A DNA stretch of 64,000 nt, from contig NZ_QBKH01000004.1 of assembly GCF_003054045.1 (NCBI RefSeq), positions 186,001 to 250,000 of the forward strand. The letters are read 5' to 3'. Below are positions 55,101 through 63,587 of the stretch, piece by piece; position 1 is the stretch's first letter; the number at the start of each line of letters is the position of its first letter. The DNA is from Sphingobacterium faecium. GTDB taxonomy: Bacteria > Bacteroidota > Bacteroidia > Sphingobacteriales > Sphingobacteriaceae. The notes beneath the pieces were generated by a model that was not told where the DNA came from, made no database searches, and saw only the letters and a program-made list of their open reading frames with translations. Both the position numbers and the translations under genes were made by a program.

Positions 55101-55533
55101 CGACACCGATATGGAAGTATTGATTCCTGATGAATATGTGACGAATATCAGTGAACGCTATAATCTGTACACTGAAATATCGAAACTCGACAATGAGGAT
55201 CAATTGACTGATTTTGCAGTATCATTAGAAGATCGCTTTGGTCCAATACCACATGAGGTCTTTGAATTATTTAATACTTTACGCTTACAATGGTTTGGAA
55301 AACAGATTGGATTTGAAAAGATATCTTACAAGAAAAATACGCTCAAAGGCTATTTCGTCAATAATCCGAAATCAGCTTATTTCGAATCTGATCAGTTTGG
55401 AAAAGTATTGGCATTTGTCCAACAACATCCCGAAATCAGTAATCTAAAGGAAATCAAAAAACAATTGCGATTGGCATTGAGTAATGTCAATAGCATTAGC
55501 TACGCGTTAAAACTTTTAAAAGAAATGGTTTAG
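52198..55533 (+). CDS. mfd: Transcription-repair coupling factor
   Basis: 1111-residue ATP-driven translocase that removes stalled RNA polymerase from damaged template and recruits UvrA. UvrB-homology region at the N-terminus (about 1-300; YEPGQYAIRGGIVDIFSF), the CarD-like RNA-polymerase-interacting domain (about 435-510; DLKPGDYITHIDHGVGKYAG), RecG-type helicase with Walker A GDVGFGKTE (about 588), DEEQ box (IIDEEQKFGV), TATPIPRT and QMRGRVGRS, and a C-terminal TRCF domain. GTG start; the first codons GIKEIIEKYSQSEL are typical of the family. Confidence 0.97.
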   Translation: MGIKEIIEKYSQSELTQTLTKAIQAKNPKVQLKGLIGSSDAVVTVASYTLQERPYLFILPTHEDASYFLSDLESLLDKQVLFFPASYRKAFDFTQLDATHVLQRAETLNVLNHTSELPKMVVTYPEAIAEKVINRSDLEKNTLEITEKSKLSIDFINEFLFEYDFDRVDFVYEPGQYAIRGGIVDIFSFSNDLPYRIEFFGDDIESIRTFEIESQLSVAKIHKVTIVPNVQAKFLSAQNISLLEYIDKDAVIWVKDVQFTLDTIKDGNKKATEFWKALSEKDKKDNSEWINPAYGFSDEKNFNALLFDFPIVEFGKQFFYKPDTTIKFDIHPQPSFNKDFNLLIHNFKENEKNKVENLIFSDSPKQIERIYKILEDLDKTVSFIPIHKGFREGFRDDNVKLACYTDHQVFDRYYKYKRKKGYEKSQAITLKDLRDLKPGDYITHIDHGVGKYAGLEKVEVNGKSQEMIRLSYADNDLLYVNINSLNRISKYSGKEGSIPKMNKLGTDVWDKLKKTTKKKVKDIARDLIMLYAKRKAQTGTAFSPDSYLQNELEASFMYEDTPDQEKATADVKRDMESPHPMDRLVCGDVGFGKTEIAIRAAFKAVADSKQVAVLVPTTILAHQHFRTFTERLKDLPCTIDYINRFKTAKQIKETLAKLAEGKIDIIIGTHRLVSKDVKFKDLGLMIIDEEQKFGVSVKEKLKLLRANVDSLTLTATPIPRTLHFSLMGARDLSLINTPPPNRQPVQTELHVFNETLIQEAVSFELERGGQVFFIHNRVADLKQLGAMIQKLVPNARVGIAHGQLEGDDLEDVMLKFINHDFDVLVATTIIEAGLDIPNANTIIINHAHMFGLSDLHQMRGRVGRSNKKSFCYLLSPPLSTLTSEAYKRLSAIEEFSELGAGFNVAMRDLDIRGSGNLLGGEQSGFIAEIGFEMYHKILDEAIQELKEDEFSEVFADDKDHKYVSFTQIDTDMEVLIPDEYVTNISERYNLYTEISKLDNEDQLTDFAVSLEDRFGPIPHEVFELFNTLRLQWFGKQIGFEKISYKKNTLKGYFVNNPKSAYFESDQFGKVLAFVQQHPEISNLKEIKKQLRLALSNVNSISYALKLLKEMV

Positions 55534-55560
55534 AAAATAAATCAGTAAGATTGCTATGTT

Positions 55561-55597
55561 AAAAAAGGTTTCTATTTTAATCATAGAAACCTTTTTT
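55561..55597. terminator. Bidirectional terminator between mfd and galK
   Basis: AAAAAAGGTTTCTAT (55561-55575) with ATAGAAACCTTTTTT (55583-55597), loop of 7, T-rich on both strands. Confidence 0.9.
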
Positions 55598-55611
55598 ATT
55601 ACATGCAGGTA

Positions 55612-56763
55612 TTATAAAACCGATGTACCATCATCTGTCTTAACCTGAATAATAGTCAATTCTTTACCAAATTTTGAGAAATATGGAGGCGATACTTGAG
55701 CGATAAATTGCTCAACGAAATCATCTTTTACTATATTAATCGTACATCCACCAAAACCACCTCCCATTTGTCTTGCGCCCAATACCTGAGGAAATTGTTT
55801 GGTAAAGTCCACCAAGTAATCTGATTCATCACAACTGACTTCATATTCTTGACTCAATCCATGGTGTGAGGCTAATAAATTTTGACCCAGTGCGATCAGA
55901 TTTCCAGCTTTCAAATGTTCACAAGCCTCATGTACACGCTCACTTTCTTCTACTACAAATCTTGTTTTTGTATAAACCTCAGCATCTTTATTCTTCACCA
56001 TTTCATCCAGCATAGCAACTGAAACATCACGCATATTGACAACATCTGGATATTTTTCCTTAATCCAATCAATTGCTTTTTTACATTGCTCAACACGTTT
56101 ATTATAAGCGGTATCACCCAATGCGTGCTTCACATTTGTATTCAACAAAATAATGGTATAACCATCTAAAATTAGAGGAACATATTCATACGCTAAAGAA
56201 CGACAATCTAGTTTCAGAACATGGTCTTTCTTGCCAAAAGTAGATGCAAATTGATCCATGATACCACACTTAACACCAGCATAAGTATGTTCTGCCATTT
56301 GACCAATCTTGGGTATTTCCAAACGTTCTATATGCAATTCAAAAAGTTCACTTAAGGCCAATGTTGTTGCACACTCAACAGCTGCAGAAGAAGATAATCC
56401 TGCTCCCAAAGGTACATCACCATCAATATAAAGATTAAATCCCCCAACGTTCAGACCCCTCTTTTGGATTTGATCCACCACTCCCAGAATATAATTTGGC
56501 CATTGTAGATCTGAAGGAGCAATGCGATTTAATTCAACTTCATATGTAGCCTTATAATCTTCGGCATATAAAGAGATCAAATCGTCGTTTCTTTTCGAAA
56601 CTGCAATATAAACTGCTTTATCAATAGCTGCTGGCAATACAAAGCCATCATTATAATCGGTATGCTCACCAATTATATTAATTCTGCCCGGTGAGCGTAC
56701 AATAATAGGTTCTTCTTTAAAAATGGATTTAAATTTATTTTGTATAGATTCTCTTGTAATCAT
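55612..56763 (-). CDS. galK: Galactokinase
   Basis: 383-residue GHMP kinase phosphorylating galactose at C1. Galactokinase signature GRINIIGEHTDYNDGFVLPA near the N-terminus, the ATP-binding PLGAGLSSSAAVECATTL and the C-terminal GGGFGGCTI. Second gene of galT-galK, 3 bases after galT. Confidence 0.97.
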   Translation of the reverse strand: MITRESIQNKFKSIFKEEPIIVRSPGRINIIGEHTDYNDGFVLPAAIDKAVYIAVSKRNDDLISLYAEDYKATYEVELNRIAPSDLQWPNYILGVVDQIQKRGLNVGGFNLYIDGDVPLGAGLSSSAAVECATTLALSELFELHIERLEIPKIGQMAEHTYAGVKCGIMDQFASTFGKKDHVLKLDCRSLAYEYVPLILDGYTIILLNTNVKHALGDTAYNKRVEQCKKAIDWIKEKYPDVVNMRDVSVAMLDEMVKNKDAEVYTKTRFVVEESERVHEACEHLKAGNLIALGQNLLASHHGLSQEYEVSCDESDYLVDFTKQFPQVLGARQMGGGFGGCTINIVKDDFVEQFIAQVSPPYFSKFGKELTIIQVKTDDGTSVL

Positions 56764-56766
56764 CTT

Positions 56767-57816
56767 TTAAACGTTTTTATAATGGGTCGTAGAACAGTTT
56801 CTTAATTGTTGAGCAGCAAATTCAGGTGTAATATCACGTTGCGGATTTGCAAGCATTTCGTAGCCTACCATAAATTTCTTAACAGTAGCGGATCTTAATA
56901 AAGGTGGATAAAAATGCATATGCCAATGCCATTCCGGAAAATCACCACTATTTACTGGTGCCTGGTGCATACCCGCCGAGTAAGGAAAAGATGTGTTAAA
57001 AAGATTATCATAACGCGTAGTCAACAATTTCAAAATTGCCGCTAACTCTTCCTTTTCTTTTTCTGTAAAAGCGAGTATATTCTGTACAGATCTTTTACTC
57101 ACAATCATCGTTTCATATGGCCAAGAAGCCCAAAAAGGAACCAAAGCTACAAAAGAGTCATTCTCTTCAATAATACGTTCTTGCTTTTTTAATTCAGCCT
57201 GCACATATGCACTTAACATTGTTGTGCCATGCTGATCAAAATATTTTTGTTGATTTTTAGATTCTTTTTGAAGCTCTACGGGTACATGATTTTGTGACCA
57301 TATCTGACCATGTGGGTGTGGATTACTACAACCCATTATGGCGCCTTTATTTTCAAATATTTGAATATATTTTATCCAATCATATTTTGCCAAATCAGCA
57401 AATTCTGATTGCCAAACATCTACTACAGCCTTGATCGCAGGAACTGACATTTCAGGAAGCGTTAGATCATGTCGCGGTGAAAAGGCAATAACTTTACAAA
57501 TTCCTTTTTCAGATTCAGCAATAAATAGTTCATCATCATTGATATCTGCCGTAGGTGTATCCTTTAAAAGAGCAGAAAAGTCATTGACAAAAACAAAACT
57601 TTCTTTATAATCAGGATTAACATCTCCATCCGCCCGCTCGTTGGTTGGACATAAATAACACTTTGGATCATATACGGGTCGTTGTTCTTGATTGTCATCT
57701 TCAACTTGTCCTTGCCAAGGTCTTTTACTTCTATGTGGAGATACGAGAACGCGTTCACCGGTAAGTATATTCAACCGAGTATGGGGATCCGAATTAATTT
57801 CGAATGTTTGCTGCAT
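56767..57816 (-). CDS. galT: Galactose-1-phosphate uridylyltransferase
   Basis: 349 residues. The Leloir enzyme exchanging UMP between UDP-glucose and galactose-1-phosphate. Active-site GCSNPHPHGQIWS contains the HPH with the uridylylated histidine; a zinc-binding CYLCPTNERADG lies near the N-terminus. First gene of galT-galK; the start at 57816 is the ATG of MQQTFEINSDPHTRLN. No repressor gene is adjacent. Confidence 0.95.
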   Translation of the reverse strand: MQQTFEINSDPHTRLNILTGERVLVSPHRSKRPWQGQVEDDNQEQRPVYDPKCYLCPTNERADGDVNPDYKESFVFVNDFSALLKDTPTADINDDELFIAESEKGICKVIAFSPRHDLTLPEMSVPAIKAVVDVWQSEFADLAKYDWIKYIQIFENKGAIMGCSNPHPHGQIWSQNHVPVELQKESKNQQKYFDQHGTTMLSAYVQAELKKQERIIEENDSFVALVPFWASWPYETMIVSKRSVQNILAFTEKEKEELAAILKLLTTRYDNLFNTSFPYSAGMHQAPVNSGDFPEWHWHMHFYPPLLRSATVKKFMVGYEMLANPQRDITPEFAAQQLRNCSTTHYKNV

Positions 57817-57877
57817 GGTCTTATTTCTTTTTCATAATTTAATCCTTAAAGATAGTAATTAGACTGTTAAACAGAAT

Positions 57878-57927
57878 GGGAATAAAAAAAATAAGCACTC
57901 GATGGAGTGCTTATTTTTTTTATTCCC
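57878..57927 (-). terminator. Very long perfect terminator hairpin of the metallophosphoesterase gene
   Basis: A 23-base perfect inverted repeat (57878-57900 with 57905-57927) with a 4-base loop GATG. It includes A8 and T8 tracts, so it can act in both directions. Confidence 0.88.
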
Positions 57928-58001
57928 AATAAGATGACTTAGTATATAGTCGAATAATTTTGATAATTCCCTTAAGCCATTATAGCAATAAAAGACTCTA
58001 T

Positions 58002-59279
58002 CTAAACTATTCCTTTTGGATCATTCCCTTTTATGAGTTCAAAAATAGTGATTTCAGGTAAAATACCGACTCGACCAGGATATCCTAAAAATCCATAGCC
58101 CACATTGACATAAAGTTGTTTGTTTTCTTTCTCTTTATACAATCCAGCCCATTCTTTATAGACATATTTAGCTGGACTCCATTGTACGTTTTTTAAACGG
58201 ACACCAAATTGCATACCGTGCGTATGTCCTGCAAACATGACATCCACATCTGTATCGAGTACCTGAGCACGCCAATGTGAAGGATCATGGGAAAGAAGTA
58301 ATTTAACGGCTTGCTCTTCAGTTCCTAATAAGGCTTTTTTCAAATCTCCATGTTTTGGAAATCTTCCAGTACCCCAATTCTGAACGCCGATAATCGCTAA
58401 TTCCTCATTATTAACTTTTAAGATCCGATTTTCATCATTCAAAAGATCCCAACCCATTACTTTATGGGTCTGTATCAAATCTTGAAGATTCTTTCTCTTA
58501 GCGGCTGAATCTTCTTTCCCAAAATAGTAATCGCCATAATCATGATTTCCTAAACTCGAAAAAACTCCTAAATCAGCTTTTACTCTTGAAAAAATATCCT
58601 GATAATCCCGCATCTCCGAAGCAACATTATTGACCAAATCACCGGTAAAGAAAATAGTATCCGGTTTTTCATTCAATAATAAATCAACTCCGCCATTAAC
58701 GGCTTTTCTATTGTAAAATGAACCCGAATGCACATCTGAAATTTGACCAATAGTCATACCATGAAAGGCTGCAGGTAAGTTTGGTAAATATAACTTTTGA
58801 CGACGAACCCGATAATCATAAGCTCCAGAAATAATTCCCCAGCTTAAAGGTACTAATGGTGAAGCACCAACAAGAATTCCTGCTTTTGTTAAAAAATCTG
58901 AACGTGTTATTCCTTTAACAGGTTCTTCTGCTACTGGCATTTCCAATACATTGACCGCTTGTTTAACCGTTTTTTTGGGAATTACCAATCTCGTTAACCA
59001 CAACCCTCCCCTTCGGATATCATCAAGAATAAGCACAAAGAAAAAGAAAAATTTAGACGCTGCAGTCAGAAAAAATGCAACTAAAAAAATCGATCTTACC
59101 GTTAACGGGATATTAAACTTAAAGGATATAATCACTCCTAATGACAGTAGAATTGAATAGCTCCACCAAAGTATTGCAAAAGTTTTAGTTTTTGCAAACT
59201 TAATTTTGGTCGCCTTTAATGCAAAAAAGATATAAAAATCTAATATTAGAAGTACAAATACATTAATTATTAACATCAT
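58002..59279 (-). CDS. Membrane-anchored metallophosphoesterase
   Basis: 425 residues. Four hydrophobic helices in the first 110 residues, then a calcineurin-like phosphoesterase domain (about 165-415) with metal motifs GQISDVHSGSF, FFTGDLVNN, SLGNHDYGDYYF, LLSHDPSHW and FAGHTHGMQFG, in the order of the YaeI/YkuE family. It could hydrolyse lipid pyrophosphates or phospholipid headgroups; substrate not determinable. Precedes hemH by 16 bases on the minus strand order hemH then this gene, so likely one operon. Confidence 0.9.
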   Translation of the reverse strand: MMLIINVFVLLILDFYIFFALKATKIKFAKTKTFAILWWSYSILLSLGVIISFKFNIPLTVRSIFLVAFFLTAASKFFFFFVLILDDIRRGGLWLTRLVIPKKTVKQAVNVLEMPVAEEPVKGITRSDFLTKAGILVGASPLVPLSWGIISGAYDYRVRRQKLYLPNLPAAFHGMTIGQISDVHSGSFYNRKAVNGGVDLLLNEKPDTIFFTGDLVNNVASEMRDYQDIFSRVKADLGVFSSLGNHDYGDYYFGKEDSAAKRKNLQDLIQTHKVMGWDLLNDENRILKVNNEELAIIGVQNWGTGRFPKHGDLKKALLGTEEQAVKLLLSHDPSHWRAQVLDTDVDVMFAGHTHGMQFGVRLKNVQWSPAKYVYKEWAGLYKEKENKQLYVNVGYGFLGYPGRVGILPEITIFELIKGNDPKGIV

Positions 59280-59295
59280 TGTTTATGAATTTATA

Positions 59296-60324
59296 TTAAG
59301 CATCCAAAGCGATACGCTTTAATGCTGCAATCCATTTAGGGTCACCGTTTAGACTTTCAACAAGTTGAACCTCCTCACCTCCTAAATGTTTAAATTCATT
59401 AGCATATTCCACGCCAATCTCGTCAATCGTTTCAATACAATCAGCTACAAATGCAGGACTAAACACTAAAAGTTTTTTCTTACCCTGCTCTGCTAATTGC
59501 TCCAATAATGTAGATGTATAAGGTTGAATCCAAGGTTCTTTGCCTAATCTGGATTGAAAACAGATGCTATATTGATCTTTTTGCAAGCCCAGTTCCTGTG
59601 CGATCGCGCGCGTAGTTGCATGACATTGTGACAAATAACAGAAAGAATTGACCGTATTTTTACAAGAATCGCAACCATCTTCCGGACAAACTAACTGCTT
59701 AGTAGGGTCTACTTTACCCAATTGACGCACAGGAAGCCCGTGATAACTAAAAACAATATGATCAAAATGAGCAATATTATGCTGTCTAGCGTGATCTGCG
59801 AATGTCTCAATCATCAATGGCTCTTGACAGTAACTACTGACAAAACTCATACTTGGTAAATAATTCCATTTACGGATCAATTCCATTACACGGTCGATAA
59901 CAGAACCACTCGTTGCCGATGCATATTGTGGAAACAAAGGTATAACGCGTATAGAATCTAACATCATACCCTCCAGATTTTTCAAAGCATTCTCAATAGA
60001 TGGATTCTGATAACGCATAGCAAGCTCAACATGGTAATCCTCACCTAATGATTCTTGCAATAAATCACGTTGAATGATACTGTAATGCATCAACGGAGAA
60101 CCCGTTTCCTTATCCCAAATAGTTTTGTATATCTTGGCTGATTTTGGGGCGCGCGTTGGAGCAATAATCCCCTTGACTAAAAGAGTCCTACTGATATAAG
60201 GAATATCAATAACTCTCCCATCCATTAAAAATTCAGTTAAATATCTTCTAACATCTGATGTTTCAGGACTATCTGGAGTCCCCAGCTGAACTAATAAAAT
60301 TCCTTTGGTAGCTTTCTTACTCAT
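59296..60324 (-). CDS. hemH: Ferrochelatase
   Basis: 342 residues from the ATG at 60324 (MSKKATKGILLVQLGTPDSP). An alternative TTG start three codons upstream would sit inside the -7 box, so it is rejected. Inserts iron into porphyrin. The catalytic FSYHGLPVRQ with the conserved His, the CHATTRAIAQEL motif, QSRLGKEPWIQPYT and the conserved Glu in DCIETIDEIGVE are visible. Together with hemW the window contains two heme genes. Confidence 0.95.
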   Translation of the reverse strand: MSKKATKGILLVQLGTPDSPETSDVRRYLTEFLMDGRVIDIPYISRTLLVKGIIAPTRAPKSAKIYKTIWDKETGSPLMHYSIIQRDLLQESLGEDYHVELAMRYQNPSIENALKNLEGMMLDSIRVIPLFPQYASATSGSVIDRVMELIRKWNYLPSMSFVSSYCQEPLMIETFADHARQHNIAHFDHIVFSYHGLPVRQLGKVDPTKQLVCPEDGCDSCKNTVNSFCYLSQCHATTRAIAQELGLQKDQYSICFQSRLGKEPWIQPYTSTLLEQLAEQGKKKLLVFSPAFVADCIETIDEIGVEYANEFKHLGGEEVQLVESLNGDPKWIAALKRIALDA

Positions 60325-60330
60325 TGTAAA

Positions 60331-60338
60331 CAAAAGTA
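60331..60338 (-). promoter_or_regulatory. -7 promoter box for hemH, nearly leaderless
   Basis: TACTTTTG on the minus strand, exact TAnnTTTG; its G is 7 bases from the A of the start codon. Confidence 0.5.
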
Positions 60339-60406
60339 AACAAATTACATGGTAGATAGGATTATCTATGACAAAATGAAATATTTATGACTTGAGATTT
60401 ACAAGG

Positions 60407-61255
60407 TTACAATGCTTCTAAAAAAGATTTGACCTCTTGCATCAGCCACATCGGTGTTGATGTTGCTCCGCATATACCGACGCGATCGTTTTCTTGAAAT
60501 ACTTGAGTATTAATCTCTCCTACTTCCGAAACAAAATAAGTGTTGGAATTTTCCTTTAGACATACCTCAAAAAGTACTTTACCATTAGAAGATTTCTTAC
60601 CCGAGACAAAAATGATCTTATCATACTTTTTGGCGAAATGTACCAGATCCTCATAGCGATTAGATACTTGACGACAAATGGTATCATTCGCTTTCACTTC
60701 ATATCCTCTTTTGATCAATTCATCCTTGATCTGATAAAATTTATCAACACTTTTTGTTGTCTGACTATAAAGCGTAAAAGAAGCGGGCAAGTCTGCATCA
60801 TCCAATTCGGCGATATCTTGAAAGACCAATGCTTCATTATTAGTCTGTCCTTGCAGACCAACTACTTCAGCATGTCCATGCTTTCCAAAAATCAAAATCT
60901 TCTCTTCCTGGTCAAAAGAAGTTTTAATTCTATTTTGCAGTTTAAGCACTACAGGACAAGATGCATCAATGAGGGTAATGTTATTTTCTAGAGCGATCTT
61001 ATACGTTTCAGGAGCTTCTCCATGTGCGCGAATAAGTACTTTCTCCTGTTTTAAGGTTGGTAATACATCATGGCCAATGATCCGTAAACCCTTAGCTTTT
61101 AGTCTAGCAACTTCCTCGTCATTATGTACAATATCACCTAGACAGTATAAATAACCATCTTCCTCCAGAATTTCTTCGGCCATATCTATCGCATAGACAA
61201 CACCAAAACAAAATCCCGAATCTTTATCAATATCAACTGTTAGATTTAATGCCAT
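60407..61255 (-). CDS. ispH: 4-hydroxy-3-methylbut-2-enyl diphosphate reductase
   Basis: 282-residue Fe-S enzyme of the last step of the MEP isoprenoid pathway. Fe-S cysteine C16 (SGFCFGV), the others in ASCPVVLK and DTICRQVSNR; catalytic His regions GDIVHNDEEV, IRAHGEAP and FGKHGHAEVVG; the C-terminal GATSTPMWL (in place of the common S/G-x-STP). Promoter box 8 bases before the start. Confidence 0.95.
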   Translation of the reverse strand: MALNLTVDIDKDSGFCFGVVYAIDMAEEILEEDGYLYCLGDIVHNDEEVARLKAKGLRIIGHDVLPTLKQEKVLIRAHGEAPETYKIALENNITLIDASCPVVLKLQNRIKTSFDQEEKILIFGKHGHAEVVGLQGQTNNEALVFQDIAELDDADLPASFTLYSQTTKSVDKFYQIKDELIKRGYEVKANDTICRQVSNRYEDLVHFAKKYDKIIFVSGKKSSNGKVLFEVCLKENSNTYFVSEVGEINTQVFQENDRVGICGATSTPMWLMQEVKSFLEAL

Positions 61256-61262
61256 AATAGTA

Positions 61263-61270
61263 CAAAGTTA
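61263..61270 (-). promoter_or_regulatory. -7 promoter box for ispH, nearly leaderless
   Basis: TAACTTTG on the minus strand, exact TAnnTTTG; its G is 8 bases from the A of the start codon. Confidence 0.55.
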
Positions 61271-61379
61271 CGCATTTCTTGATACTCCAAGAAAATACTT
61301 TTATCAAAGAAAAATAACAAGAATTGATCCATAATAATAATATAACACGCTTATCTTTCAGTTATTGACGATAAATCAT

Positions 61380-61387
61380 TACTTTTG
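61380..61387 (+). promoter_or_regulatory. -7 promoter box for ndk
   Basis: TACTTTTG, exact TAnnTTTG, 18 bases before the start codon. Confidence 0.55.
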
Positions 61388-61404
61388 CAAAAAAAATAAC
61401 ATTA

Positions 61405-61824
61405 ATGGCAACTAACAGAACTTTTACGATGATCAAACCAGATGCAGTTGCAAATGGTCACATCGGCGCAATTTTGAATGATATTATTGCAGGTGGTTTC
61501 AAAATCGTAGCAATGAAATATATTCAATTGTCTACAGAAACAGCTGGAGCATTTTATGCAGTACACAAAGAGCGTCCTTTCTATGGAGAATTAGTAAACT
61601 TTATGACTTCTGGTCCTATCGTTGCTGCAATCTTAGAAAAAGACAATGCTGTTGAAGACTTCCGTACATTGATCGGTGCTACTAACCCAGCTGATGCTGC
61701 AGAAGGTACAATCCGTAACAAATATGCAAAATCTATCGATGCAAATGCAGTTCATGGATCTGATTCAGATGAGAATGCACAGATCGAAGGTGCTTTCTTC
61801 TTTTCACAATTTGAAAGATTTTAG
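61405..61824 (+). CDS. ndk: Nucleoside-diphosphate kinase
   Basis: 139 residues, normal length. Phosphohistidine H117 in [27 protein letters not shown] at the N-terminus, and the [11 protein letters not shown] segment. Balances NTP and dNTP pools. Own promoter and terminator. Confidence 0.98.
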   Translation: MATNRTFTMIKPDAVANGHIGAILNDIIAGGFKIVAMKYIQLSTETAGAFYAVHKERPFYGELVNFMTSGPIVAAILEKDNAVEDFRTLIGATNPADAAEGTIRNKYAKSIDANAVHGSDSDENAQIEGAFFFSQFERF

Positions 61825-61836
61825 TCCAGCACTATT

Positions 61837-61881
61837 CATAAAAAAAGGCTTTCAACATGATGTTGAAAGCCTTTTTTTATG
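61837..61881. terminator. Bidirectional terminator between ndk and the DUF2490 gene
   Basis: A perfect inverted repeat of about 21 bases (61837-61857 with 61861-61881), including GGCTTTCAACA and an A7/T7 tract, with a 3-base centre. Confidence 0.9.
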
Positions 61882-61884
61882 AAC

Positions 61885-62562
61885 CTAGTTGATCTGATGA
61901 TGCAAGGATAATAAAATATGATTCGTCCCTTTGGAGGATCCCACATGCTGTCTCATATAGCCTAACTGCATACCTAAATTATTTCTTATTTTATAACCAG
62001 CACCAACATACAAGCGATTTCTATCAAATGTTTTTATATGGTCATCCTGAAAAAGATTGATAAAAACTTCATTATAAAAGGAAGCGTAAATCGTATTTTT
62101 TTGCATTTTCAGCGTTGTTAAAGGTAAGTCTGCAAAAAAGACATATCTTCCTCTGCCACGAAAATCCTGGTCTTCAATAAATCTTTCCTCCAACCTGAGT
62201 CGATGTCTCAAAATGAACCTTCCAGCAGTTTGTTTAGCCAAGGCCTCTTGATAGATTCTATTTTCTCGAAACGGATTATTGGGTTCGCCTCTTGATTCCG
62301 AATGAATATAACCATAACCATTTGTGATGCTCAACCAAGGTAAGACCTCGTATTGAAGCCCCAGCCTTAATAAGGTTTGATTATGATCTCCAAAAACTTG
62401 ATGGTCCCGTAACTGCAATTCATGATGAATTGAAAATTTTGATTTATTGATTTTAGTATTTCCAAAATAAATAAACCAACCTTGTGGGGCTTGTTGACTA
62501 TAAGTCTTAGTACAGAAGAAGCTAATAAGAAATAATAAGATGGAAGTTAAGTAGATATTCAT
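61885..62562 (-). CDS. DUF2490 outer-membrane/secreted protein
   Basis: 225 residues from the ATG at 62562 (MNIYLTSILLFLISFFCTKT); an upstream ATG would put 17 polar residues before the signal peptide. After the signal peptide (cut near TYSQQ) comes an antiparallel beta-rich protein with amphipathic strands (HHELQLRDHQ, LLRLGLQYEVLPWLSITNGY, HRLRLEERFI) as in DUF2490, a small outer-membrane barrel family of unknown function. Monocistronic. Confidence 0.85.
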   Translation of the reverse strand: MNIYLTSILLFLISFFCTKTYSQQAPQGWFIYFGNTKINKSKFSIHHELQLRDHQVFGDHNQTLLRLGLQYEVLPWLSITNGYGYIHSESRGEPNNPFRENRIYQEALAKQTAGRFILRHRLRLEERFIEDQDFRGRGRYVFFADLPLTTLKMQKNTIYASFYNEVFINLFQDDHIKTFDRNRLYVGAGYKIRNNLGMQLGYMRQHVGSSKGTNHILLSLHHQIN

Positions 62563-62627
62563 TATTCTAAAATAAAAATATGGATTAGAATAAGGAATAT
62601 TTTTATGTAACAATATCCTATTGTTTT

Positions 62628-63062
62628 TTAAAAATCCCTTTTCGCTAGATATTCATTCTCTTTGGAAGTCATGAGCGTTTTGTCCTCCGGTTTTTTATCA
62701 TAGTATCCGCATAAATGTAACACGCCGTGCATAATCACCCGATGCAATTCATCCCTACTATCTACTTTGAATTTATCGGCATTTTCAGCAATCCGTTCTA
62801 CACTGATAAATATATCCCCAGCGATGACATCTTCATCCTCTGAGGAATCGAAAGTAACGACATCAGTAAAAGTATCATGATTCAGATATTGCTTATTGAT
62901 TTCTAAAAGGTAAGCATCGGAGCATAAAATAAAGCTTAATTCACCTACGCGTTTAAATCCCTCAGCTTTGATCGTATCCATTATCCATTGACGGATTTTA
63001 GCCTTTTCTTTTAATTTAAAATCAATATCTTCTGTAAAGAACAGAATGTCTTTTAATGCCAT
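62628..63062 (-). CDS. ybeY: Endoribonuclease YbeY (rRNA maturation factor)
   Basis: 144-residue zinc endoribonuclease for 16S rRNA 3'-end maturation and ribosome quality control. Motif HGVLHLCGYYD gives ligands H112 and H116; the third ligand position of E. coli YbeY (His124) is Asp122 here, a variant that appears common in this phylum. Also FTDVVTFD and GDIFISVERI. 1 base before ruvX in transcription order, so cotranscribed. Confidence 0.93.
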   Translation of the reverse strand: MALKDILFFTEDIDFKLKEKAKIRQWIMDTIKAEGFKRVGELSFILCSDAYLLEINKQYLNHDTFTDVVTFDSSEDEDVIAGDIFISVERIAENADKFKVDSRDELHRVIMHGVLHLCGYYDKKPEDKTLMTSKENEYLAKRDF

Positions 63063-63063
63063 A

Positions 63064-63477
63064 TTAAAATGCTTTAGTTTCCATATATGTTTGCAAGATG
63101 AGGGTTGCTGAAATCGTATCTACAATACCTTTTTCTTGTCTTTTATTTTTTTTCTTGCCACTTTGAGCAATGACTGCCGAAGCCATTTTTGAAGTAAATC
63201 GCTCATCCACCTCAGCGATCTCAATTGTAGGATAAGTTTTCTTTAATCGACGCACAAAACCTAAAACATGGATCGCAGATTCTGAATCCGTTCCATCCAT
63301 TTGAAGCGGCTTACCAACAACAAATTTTTCTACGACTTCGATACGAAGATAATCTTCTAAAAATTTCCAAACTTCGTCCGGATGCACCGTAGTCAACGCT
63401 GTTGCAATTATCTGCATGGGATCTGTCACCGCTATACCGATACGTTTTGTCCCATAATCAAAAGCCATTAATCTCAT
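63064..63477 (-). CDS. ruvX: Putative pre-16S rRNA nuclease / Holliday-junction resolvase-like YqgF
   Basis: 137 residues, RNase H fold. Metal motif MAFDYGTKRIGIAVTDP at the N-terminus with D7, EVDERFTSKMAS and IVDTISATLIL with the late acidic ligands. In several bacteria this is a rRNA processing nuclease; here it is in operon with ybeY, which fits that role. Start MRLMAFDYG at 63477. Confidence 0.93.
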   Translation of the reverse strand: MRLMAFDYGTKRIGIAVTDPMQIIATALTTVHPDEVWKFLEDYLRIEVVEKFVVGKPLQMDGTDSESAIHVLGFVRRLKKTYPTIEIAEVDERFTSKMASAVIAQSGKKKNKRQEKGIVDTISATLILQTYMETKAF

Positions 63478-63503
63478 ACTGACGTCCTTTTTGAATATTT
63501 TGA

Positions 63504-63511
63504 CAAAAATA
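63504..63511 (-). promoter_or_regulatory. -7 promoter box for ruvX-ybeY
   Basis: TATTTTTG on the minus strand, exact TAnnTTTG, 27 bases from the start codon. Confidence 0.45.
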
Positions 63512-63558
63512 CAACTTCTCTTGCAGTAAATAGATTCCCGATTGATTAAAAAAACCTA

Positions 63559-63566
63559 TAACTTTG
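63559..63566 (+). promoter_or_regulatory. -7 promoter box of the DUF1684 gene
   Basis: TAACTTTG, exact TAnnTTTG, 22 bases before the start at 63588. Confidence 0.55.
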
Positions 63567-63587
63567 CTAGACTTTAAATTAAAAGGA

